A DNA stretch of 64,000 nt from Bacteroidetes bacterium CG2_30_33_31 (GTDB lineage Bacteria; Bacteroidota; Bacteroidia; Bacteroidales; UBA1556), in contig MNXP01000043.1 of NCBI GenBank assembly GCA_001872625.1, positions 1 to 64,000 on the forward strand. The letters run 5' to 3'. This document shows, piece by piece, positions 45,823 to 52,065 of this stretch (its first letter is position 1; the number at the start of each line of letters is the position of its first letter). Under the pieces are notes generated by a model that had not been told where the DNA came from, did no database searches, and saw nothing but the letters and a program-made list of their open reading frames with translations. Position numbers and translations under genes: made by a program.

Positions 45823-47493
45823 TTAAAGTCCAATGATATCAGCACCTTGTTTGAAATAGATATCTTTTGGAATAGTGAGTTTATCGAGTTTAGCTAAATC
45901 TTTTTTAAGTTGATTGCTAATCTGAGCATATCTTTCAACAAAAGCTTTTGCATGTTCGTAATCTCCATCCCCTTGAAGCTTAATAATCACTTTAGTAAGT
46001 TCAGCTGAAGCAATTTCCATTTTATCAATATCAATGCTGTAAGTTCCATTTTTATTTCTTGTAAATGCATGGTGTTCAAGAAAATAATTGAAGCTAATCA
46101 TATTTGCTTTACCGTGAGATGAGGATATTCCAAAGCGAATTGAACGTATTATGCCAGCCATAAAGGTAACATAATTTTCCATCAAATCGCCCTTCAATTC
46201 GCCCATTTTGTTAAGTTTAGTTACAAGATAAAGTCCTAAAATATCTGCTTTACATTCTTCTAAGGCTGAAAATTGTTCTTTAAGCGCAACACGGCAGCTT
46301 AAGTCTGGCTTGCCGACAACATTTTTTATACCCATTCCATGGGCAACTTCGTGAAACATGGTGTTTGCAAAAAAAGCATCGAAGGAGACATATTTTTTTT
46401 GATTTGTAGCTATAAGAGCGTTTGAAATTGGTAATAATATTTGGTCAAATTTAGCCTTCATAGCATTTTTCAACTGAAGTTTTCTGGAGCCTTTATTAAG
46501 CTGAACTATAGGGTCATTGGGTAGATTTATAGCAATGGTTTTAGATGCGGCATTGCAGTCACCAGCATAGAAAACAACATCATAAGCATTTAAATCCACA
46601 TCTTGACCGGGTGTTTCTTTTTTATAAATCTCATCTACTGGCAATTCACGTTGCAACTTCGGTAGAAATTTAGCGAATTTAGCAAGTTTTTCGCTCCAGA
46701 TTTTATCTTTAAGAAGTAGATAGGCTTCATGCGAGGCTTTATAACCATAAAGTTGATCTTCATAGTTTTCTATAGGACCAATAATAAAGTCTATATCACT
46801 GTTTTTCATATCCATCCAAGCAATGTCTGAGGCTTGATAACTGTCAGTAAGCAAGGCTTCAGCTCTAAGATTTAGATATTTTCTTAGACCTTCATTGTTT
46901 GTTTTTTCAGCAGCTTTTTTTAGCAATTCGGCGGCATTTTCAATCTCTTCATTAAATTCATAATGATACCAAATAACTTTTAAAATACCACTTTTATCTC
47001 GTCGAATAACGGTATATTGGCTGGTTTTATTTGAATCAATTAGAGCATCAAACTCACTCGTAGTCATATCGAAAGGGTAGAAATTTGCTCCTTTTGGTCT
47101 TTGCCCAAAACCTGTCAAATATGCAATATTACCGTTGAGTCTATCCCAAGGACCATAGTTTATTGATGCAAATTTGCGAAGCTTCTCATCTTTAATTTTT
47201 GATAAAAAGTCATTTTTATTTCCATAAGCTTCTTTCCAAAAAATATCGTCCATTATTTGAGCTGCTTGAAATAATAATTGCAATACATCTTTTTGATTTC
47301 TCGATAGATAGTTTATATCAGTCTTCAATTCTACTTCAGAATAGTAATTGAAATAATAGGACGAATCTATTAGTGCCAGATTTGCATTTGCAGTATTTGG
47401 TTCAACTTTTTGCTCTAATGTTGAGTTCTGACATGAAGAAGCTCCAATAATTATCATAAAAGTTATATAAACTAATAAATTATATCTTTTCAT
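45823..47493 (-). CDS. M49-like zinc metallopeptidase lipoprotein (dipeptidyl peptidase III related)
   Basis: The 556-residue protein has a lipobox (GASSC, Cys about 21) and a metallopeptidase domain. Zinc ligands are in HEVAHG (H381, E382, H385), with a second site EECKAD at 412-417 that matches the EECRAD motif of M49. It is predicted to be an envelope-anchored metallopeptidase. The first motif is the five-residue HEXXH rather than the six-residue HEXXGH usual in DPP III. I chose the ATG at 47493, with a TATTTG-type promoter upstream. It is monocistronic. Confidence 0.8.
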   Translation of the reverse strand: MKRYNLLVYITFMIIIGASSCQNSTLEQKVEPNTANANLALIDSSYYFNYYSEVELKTDINYLSRNQKDVLQLLFQAAQIMDDIFWKEAYGNKNDFLSKIKDEKLRKFASINYGPWDRLNGNIAYLTGFGQRPKGANFYPFDMTTSEFDALIDSNKTSQYTVIRRDKSGILKVIWYHYEFNEEIENAAELLKKAAEKTNNEGLRKYLNLRAEALLTDSYQASDIAWMDMKNSDIDFIIGPIENYEDQLYGYKASHEAYLLLKDKIWSEKLAKFAKFLPKLQRELPVDEIYKKETPGQDVDLNAYDVVFYAGDCNAASKTIAINLPNDPIVQLNKGSRKLQLKNAMKAKFDQILLPISNALIATNQKKYVSFDAFFANTMFHEVAHGMGIKNVVGKPDLSCRVALKEQFSALEECKADILGLYLVTKLNKMGELKGDLMENYVTFMAGIIRSIRFGISSSHGKANMISFNYFLEHHAFTRNKNGTYSIDIDKMEIASAELTKVIIKLQGDGDYEHAKAFVERYAQISNQLKKDLAKLDKLTIPKDIYFKQGADIIGL

Positions 47494-47526
47494 AACCAAA
47501 TTTTAGAGTTAAAAAACAAGGGACGG

Positions 47527-47534
47527 CAAATATA
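47527..47534 (-). promoter_or_regulatory. -7 promoter box TATATTTG
   Basis: The minus strand reads TATATTTG, 34 bases before the ATG of the M49-like gene. Confidence 0.5.
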
Positions 47535-47624
47535 CAAAAAATAGGAATAGAAACATTGAATTATAATAAAATGAATGCGACAGCTTCTATTTTTAGCAGA
47601 TTTATAAATTTATAAATAGCTAAT

Positions 47625-48956
47625 TTACAACTCTTTTTCGGTAAATATTATTCCAAATGATTTCAACTCTTCAAGAATTGGCAAGTAAAGTTCGGGCATA
47701 ACCGGAGCCGAAACTCCCTTAATTTTAACTTTTCCAGTTGCAACTAATTTCGTCGCAATTCCCAAAGGTAGTCCAACTGTTTTTGCCATGGCAGTTAATT
47801 TTTTTGATTCACCTTCAACTATCAAAGATGATGTTTTAATACGATTTTTACCATTTTTATCAGTGAATTCAAACCTGTGCTGCATCACCAACATGTCTTT
47901 ATCTTGGTCATCAAGCTGCCATTTGTCTTCCAGAATTTTTTGCAAAATTACTGCAGGAGTTGCTTTGGCTATTCCTATTTTTTTGTTGCTGAAAAGTTCA
48001 AGGAAATTGAATTTATTTATTACATCATCATTTACCAAATTCGGCAAATAATTTTTTAATTTTTCTTCAACTTTAACACCTTCCTCAAAAGGCAAAAAGG
48101 CATTAAGAAATTCACGATAGGTCATAAGTTCCGAATTCTCTATTACAAAAGTGTCGTCAGTAATTCCTAATTGCACAAATACATTCCAAGCATTGGCATA
48201 TCCTGGACGGCGCATTGTTCCTCGAAATAAAGTTGGTATATCTTTCAAATTATATGTTTCTCTATAAGATAAAGAATCGCGGTTTGGGTAAATTTCAAAA
48301 TCGCCATAACCATCTATATGCGTTGTCATTAGCCTTCTGAAAAGTTGCCTATAAGGGACGTATTTATACATTCCATTTCTAATAAATTTTGAAATTCCTT
48401 GCCCTGCAACAACAACATTTCTAGGATTCCAAGTGAATTTATAATTCCATGGATTATTGTCGTAAGTTGGAGCAATCAGTCCACCGGTTGAAGAAAAAAA
48501 TGCGGTAAGTTTTCCCCCGTCTGCTTGAATTTCATTTATTACTTTCATTGCTGACATGTGATCAATGCCCGGGTCAACGCCTAACTCGTTGTAAAGTCCG
48601 ATACCTGCTTCAATGGCTTTTTCATTTATGGCTTTCATTTCATTTGAGATATAACTGGCGGTAAGCATGTTTTTCCCAAAAAGTACGCATTTCTCTGCAA
48701 TCAAATGATGAAACATTGCAGGCATCATTGAAACAATGATATCACTTTTTTGAATTTCAGTTTCTAACTGTTGGCTGTCTTTTACGTCAAATTTAAAACT
48801 TTTTCCACGCGGATTTCCATTAATTTTTTCTTCGGCCAACGCCTCATTAAAATCTCCTAAACGAATATTCCAGTCATATTTTTCTGCTCTTTGGAGCAAA
48901 TAATCTATCATAGAAGTGGCGGAGAGCCCAGCTCCTAATATGCATATATTTTTCAT
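47625..48956 (-). CDS. saccharopine dehydrogenase family protein
   Basis: The 443-residue oxidoreductase has an N-terminal Rossmann NAD(P) loop (MKNICILGAGLSATSMIDYLL). The Sacchrp_dh_C-type domain has LYNELGVDPGIDHMSAMKVI and SSTGGLIAPTYDNNPW. Family members act on lysine or saccharopine and related amino acids. No lysine-degradation partner is adjacent, so the substrate is unresolved. The C-terminal half (EEGVKVEEKLKNYLP) is typical of the bacterial lysine-ketoglutarate reductase/saccharopine dehydrogenase branch. It is monocistronic, with 217 bases upstream. Confidence 0.85.
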   Translation of the reverse strand: MKNICILGAGLSATSMIDYLLQRAEKYDWNIRLGDFNEALAEEKINGNPRGKSFKFDVKDSQQLETEIQKSDIIVSMMPAMFHHLIAEKCVLFGKNMLTASYISNEMKAINEKAIEAGIGLYNELGVDPGIDHMSAMKVINEIQADGGKLTAFFSSTGGLIAPTYDNNPWNYKFTWNPRNVVVAGQGISKFIRNGMYKYVPYRQLFRRLMTTHIDGYGDFEIYPNRDSLSYRETYNLKDIPTLFRGTMRRPGYANAWNVFVQLGITDDTFVIENSELMTYREFLNAFLPFEEGVKVEEKLKNYLPNLVNDDVINKFNFLELFSNKKIGIAKATPAVILQKILEDKWQLDDQDKDMLVMQHRFEFTDKNGKNRIKTSSLIVEGESKKLTAMAKTVGLPLGIATKLVATGKVKIKGVSAPVMPELYLPILEELKSFGIIFTEKEL

Positions 48957-49127
48957 AAAATAATTTTTAATTTTTTATAAATATAAATTCTGATTAGAAA
49001 AATGAACAATAATAATTGGGCGAAATTAGAAAGATTTATTTCACTTAATAATATATTATCGTTAAATATCAGTTTTTATAAACTTATAATGTTAAAAAAA
49101 TAGGTTAAAATTTGTGAAAATATTTTC

Positions 49128-49152
49128 AAAAAAAAACCTCCTATGAGGAGGT
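49128..49152 (-). terminator. terminator after the flavodoxin gene
   Basis: ACCTCC and GGAGGT arms with a TATGA loop are followed on the minus strand by a run of nine T residues. Confidence 0.85.
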
Positions 49153-49173
49153 AAGTAATAGTAGGTATATTAA

Positions 49174-49701
49174 TTATATAAATTCTTTTTTTAATATTTC
49201 AACCCATCTTGATGTATAATCCTCAAGAGTTTCTGGCTGGTTGTCTAAGTCTAATACAAGACCAAGGAAATTATTTCCTACTAAAGATTTGCTTTCTTTA
49301 AATTCGTAACCAATATTTGGCCAGTTCCCAACAATTTTAGCTTTATGTTTTACAAAATGTGAATGAATGACTTCAAGGCTATCGGCAAAATTATTTGGGT
49401 AATTCACTTGATCTCCGAGTCCAAAAATTGCAATCTTTTTCCAATTAAAATCAGCATGATTTTTTTCTAATTCATGCAGCATCACATACCATTTATTGTC
49501 TTTGGTGGCGTCTTCCCAATGCGAGGCGCCAACAGTGGAATTTCCAAAAATAAGAAAGTCATAATCGAATAATTCTTTGTAAGAAATATCTCCAAGACTT
49601 TTAATATCAACATTATATGAATCTAATTTTTCAGCAATTGCTCTTGCTACTTTTTCAACATTTCCTTTTAGAGGCCAATAAAAGATACCTATTTTTTTCA
49701 T
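49174..49701 (-). CDS. flavodoxin (long-chain type) with unusual phosphate loop
   Basis: The 175-residue electron carrier binds FMN. The fold and C-terminal half are flavodoxin-like: FLIFGNSTVGASHWEDATKD, AIFGLGDQVNYPNNFADSLE (second flavin loop with the usual GLGDq.gYp.nF), IGYEF. The N-terminal FMN phosphate loop, usually (S/T)xTGxT, reads YWPLKGNVEKVA, so two hydroxyl residues are replaced. FMN binding may be altered or weaker. It has its own promoter and terminator. Confidence 0.88.
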   Translation of the reverse strand: MKKIGIFYWPLKGNVEKVARAIAEKLDSYNVDIKSLGDISYKELFDYDFLIFGNSTVGASHWEDATKDNKWYVMLHELEKNHADFNWKKIAIFGLGDQVNYPNNFADSLEVIHSHFVKHKAKIVGNWPNIGYEFKESKSLVGNNFLGLVLDLDNQPETLEDYTSRWVEILKKEFI

Positions 49702-49734
49702 AATTTATTGTTAAATTTATTAAGTTCTAATCGC

Positions 49735-49742
49735 CAAAATTA
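49735..49742 (-). promoter_or_regulatory. -7 promoter box TAATTTTG
   Basis: The minus strand reads TAATTTTG, 34 bases before the flavodoxin ATG. Confidence 0.5.
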
Positions 49743-49804
49743 AAATTATTATTCAATCTTTTCTATTATTATTTCATAAATATTATAGAGACTTTCAAGA
49801 TAAT

Positions 49805-50560
49805 TTAAGCCAATTTTCTTCTAAATTCTGAGACGATAATGCTTGTTGCAACAGCGGCATTTAGCGATTCCATTTTACTGTTATTGTAAGCGGGTATTGA
49901 TATTTTTTCGTTGAAATATTTAAAATATTTTTCTTTTATACCAGTGGATTCATTTCCAATAACTATCATACCAGTGGGTGATAAATCCACCTCGTAGAAA
50001 CTTTTTTCTCCTAAAATAGTACCATAAATAGGTATACCAACTTCGTTGCACTGAGCAAAGAGGTCTTCAAAATCGAGATATGTAACATTTAATCTACTTA
50101 GCGACCCCATAGAAGCTTGCACTACCTTTGGGTTATACACATCGACGGTTCTGAATGAGCAGAAAATATTTTTGATACCAAACCAATCTGCAGTACGTAA
50201 AATTGTGCCCAAATTTCCCGGGTCACTTATAGCATATAGGGCTAAAGTCAGTCCTTCGACATTAAGTTCTTCGGGTATTTCTTTTTGATAAATTAATGCC
50301 AAAGTGTTGTGTGGCTCTTTCAAGCGACTTATAGATGTAAGTTCTTCCTCTGTAACAATTTCATAGTGAATTTCTTTGCTATTTATTAAGTTCATATTTT
50401 CTTGCAACCATTCTTCGATAGCGTATATTGTTGCAATCTTGAAGTCGCTATTTATAAACTCTCCAACTAATTTAGGCCCTTCAGCTAAGAATTGATTATG
50501 TATGTTACGAAACTTTGCTTGCCGCATGGACCTAATATAACTCATTTGTTTTCTGGTCAT
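49805..50560 (-). CDS. TrmH/SpoU-family RNA 2'-O-methyltransferase
   Basis: The 251-residue protein has an N-terminal substrate-binding domain (QAKFRNIHNQFLAEGPKLV) and a SPOUT-knot methyltransferase domain. The three family motifs are SDPGNLGTILRTADWFG, MIVIGNESTGI and ISIPAYNNSKMESLNAAVA. It methylates a ribose 2'-OH in tRNA or rRNA. The target is not determined by sequence. It is monocistronic and not part of the ribosomal protein operon, which ends at 50651-50684. Confidence 0.93.
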   Translation of the reverse strand: MTRKQMSYIRSMRQAKFRNIHNQFLAEGPKLVGEFINSDFKIATIYAIEEWLQENMNLINSKEIHYEIVTEEELTSISRLKEPHNTLALIYQKEIPEELNVEGLTLALYAISDPGNLGTILRTADWFGIKNIFCSFRTVDVYNPKVVQASMGSLSRLNVTYLDFEDLFAQCNEVGIPIYGTILGEKSFYEVDLSPTGMIVIGNESTGIKEKYFKYFNEKISIPAYNNSKMESLNAAVATSIIVSEFRRKLA

Positions 50561-50650
50561 TGGTGTTTATGTAATTTCTATTTAGTATTAAATAAAATTG
50601 TGAATTTTGAAATCTTTTATGAGAAGATTTAATGGCTCAAAGATAAATAA

Positions 50651-50684
50651 AAAAAAGCCAGATTAAAAAAATAATCAGGCTTTA
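50651..50684 (-). terminator. terminator after rplI
   Basis: AAAGCC and GGCTTT arms plus GATTA/TAATC (one unpaired A each side) form an imperfect hairpin directly after the rplI stop. The T tract on the minus strand is good. Confidence 0.75.
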
Positions 50685-50704
50685 ATTTCAGTAATTATTT
50701 ATCA

Positions 50705-51154
50705 TTATTCAGCTATTACACTGAACTTGATTGTTGCTTTTACTTCGCGGTGAATGTTAACGAAAGCTGTATAATTGCCAACTTCTTTAATATTTTCACC
50801 TTTTACATCGATTTTTTTACGGTCGACCAAAATATTTGCTTGAGCTTTTAAGGCATCACTAATTTGCATTGCATTTACGGAGCCGAAGATTTTGCCGCTT
50901 GTGCCAACTTTTGCACCAATTGTCAATTCAATAGCTTCAATTGCTGCAGCTAAAGCGTCTGCTTCTTTGCGTATTTGATTTTCTTTATGAGCTCTTTGTT
51001 TTAAGTTTTCGGCCATTACTTTTTTGGCAGAGATAGTAGCCTGTTTTGCTAAGCCTTTAGGTATTAAATAATTGCGAGCATAACCATCTTTTACAACGAT
51101 GATGTCGTTAGTGAATCCTAACTTCGCAATATCTTGTGTTAAAATAATTTCCAT
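50705..51154 (-). CDS. rplI: 50S ribosomal protein bL9
   Basis: The 149-residue protein starts MEIILTQDIAKLGFTNDIIVVKDGYARNYLIPKGLA, the bL9 N-domain, followed by the connecting helix and C-domain (GKIFGSVNAMQISDAL). It bridges the 50S surface and helps restrain frame slippage. It is the last gene of rpsF-rpsR-rplI. It is preceded by TAAGGAGG, a perfect Shine-Dalgarno overlapping the rpsR stop, unlike every other gene start I inspected here. Confidence 0.98.
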   Translation of the reverse strand: MEIILTQDIAKLGFTNDIIVVKDGYARNYLIPKGLAKQATISAKKVMAENLKQRAHKENQIRKEADALAAAIEAIELTIGAKVGTSGKIFGSVNAMQISDALKAQANILVDRKKIDVKGENIKEVGNYTAFVNIHREVKATIKFSVIAE

Positions 51155-51161
51155 TTTTTGT

Positions 51162-51169
51162 CCTCCTTA
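51162..51169 (-). promoter_or_regulatory. perfect extended Shine-Dalgarno TAAGGAGG before rplI
   Basis: The minus strand reads TAAGGAGG, then 7 bases, then ATG. It is complementary over 8 bases to the 16S rRNA 3' tail. TAA is also the rpsR stop codon. It is highly unusual in Bacteroidota, whose ribosomes normally hide the anti-Shine-Dalgarno. Confidence 0.85.
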
Positions 51170-51433
51170 TTTTAGTAAATCACCAACGTATGGCATTAAT
51201 GCAATATGACGAGCTCTCTTTACAGCTTGAGCCACTTTTTTCTGATATTTCAATGATGTGCCTGTCAAACGGCGGGGGAGTATTTTTCCTTGTTCGTTTA
51301 CAAACTTCATCAAGAAATTTGCATCTTTATAGTCGATGTATTTGATGCCGCTTTTTTTGAAACGACAATATTTTTTACGTTTTGTATCAACCGCAATTGG
51401 GGTTAAATATCTTATATCTGAACTTGTAGCCAT
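51167..51433 (-). CDS. rpsR: 30S ribosomal protein bS18
   Basis: The 88-residue protein contains [30 protein letters not shown] and [34 protein letters not shown], diagnostic of bS18. It sits on the 30S platform with bS6. In Bacteroidota bS18, bS6 and bS21 together sequester the anti-Shine-Dalgarno. Second gene of the operon, 12 bases from each neighbour. No Shine-Dalgarno of its own. Confidence 0.98.
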   Translation of the reverse strand: MATSSDIRYLTPIAVDTKRKKYCRFKKSGIKYIDYKDANFLMKFVNEQGKILPRRLTGTSLKYQKKVAQAVKRARHIALMPYVGDLLK

Positions 51434-51445
51434 TCTGTTAAATTT

Positions 51446-51811
51446 TTAATTTTTTAGTGAAGCATTTTCGGTAATTCCTTCTTTGGCAGCACGTTTTTTC
51501 TCGTTGTATGCTATGGAATGTTTATCGAGTTTGATGGTTAAAAAGCGAAGTATTCTTTCATCACGTTTGAAAGCGATTTCAAAGTTGTTGATGAATGAAC
51601 CATCTGCTTCAAATTCAATAAGATGGTAAAATCCGGTGGATTTTTTTTGAATAGGGTAGGCTAGTTTACGTAAGCCCCATTTTTCTTCATGAATGACCTT
51701 AGCTCCTTCGAACTTATCAATCATTTCTCTGTACTTGTTTACCGCTTCCTTCATCTGATCTTCAGACAAAACGGGAGTTAAAATGAAAGCGGTTTCGTAA
51801 CGATTTAACAT
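51446..51811 (-). CDS. rpsF: 30S ribosomal protein bS6
   Basis: The 121-residue protein starts MLNRYETAFILTPVLSEDQMKEAV and has WGLRKLAYPIQKKSTGFY, typical of bS6. It forms a complex with bS18, which in many bacteria also binds its own mRNA leader. First gene of rpsF-rpsR-rplI, read from the promoter at 51874, with a small hairpin in the leader. Confidence 0.97.
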   Translation of the reverse strand: MLNRYETAFILTPVLSEDQMKEAVNKYREMIDKFEGAKVIHEEKWGLRKLAYPIQKKSTGFYHLIEFEADGSFINNFEIAFKRDERILRFLTIKLDKHSIAYNEKKRAAKEGITENASLKN

Positions 51812-51853
51812 TGTAATAAATTTAAATTAATATATAATTATTTACTATAAAAA

Positions 51854-51868
51854 CGATTTTAACAATCG
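51854..51868 (-). promoter_or_regulatory. hairpin at the 5' end of the rpsF leader
   Basis: CGATT and AATCG arms with a GTTAA loop lie just downstream of the predicted transcription start. It could be a stabilising 5' hairpin or an S6:S18 autoregulatory element. I cannot verify the conserved CCG bulge. Confidence 0.35.
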
Positions 51869-51873
51869 GACGG

Positions 51874-51881
51874 CAAAAGTA
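51874..51881 (-). promoter_or_regulatory. -7 promoter box TACTTTTG of the rpsF operon
   Basis: The minus strand reads TACTTTTG followed by GCCGTCC, giving a leader of roughly 57 bases to the rpsF ATG. Confidence 0.62.
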
Positions 51882-52012
51882 GTATTTTTTATTTAAATGA
51901 AAAGGTTTTTTTAATCTTATATTTATTTTTATATTTTACAATGTTTAGCGTCGATATGTAATATAAATAGTAAAATTTATTGGACTTTATTATATTTACA
52001 ATCGTTATTATA

Positions 52013-52053
52013 TCAAAAAAAACCGCAAGTTGAAAACTTGCGGTTTTTTTTGA
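52013..52053 (-). terminator. terminator after nrdJ
   Basis: CCGCAAGTT and AACTTGCGG arms are extended by A8/T8 and TATC/GATA pairs, making one of the longest perfect hairpins in the window. Confidence 0.93.
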
Positions 52054-52065
52054 TATATTGATTTT

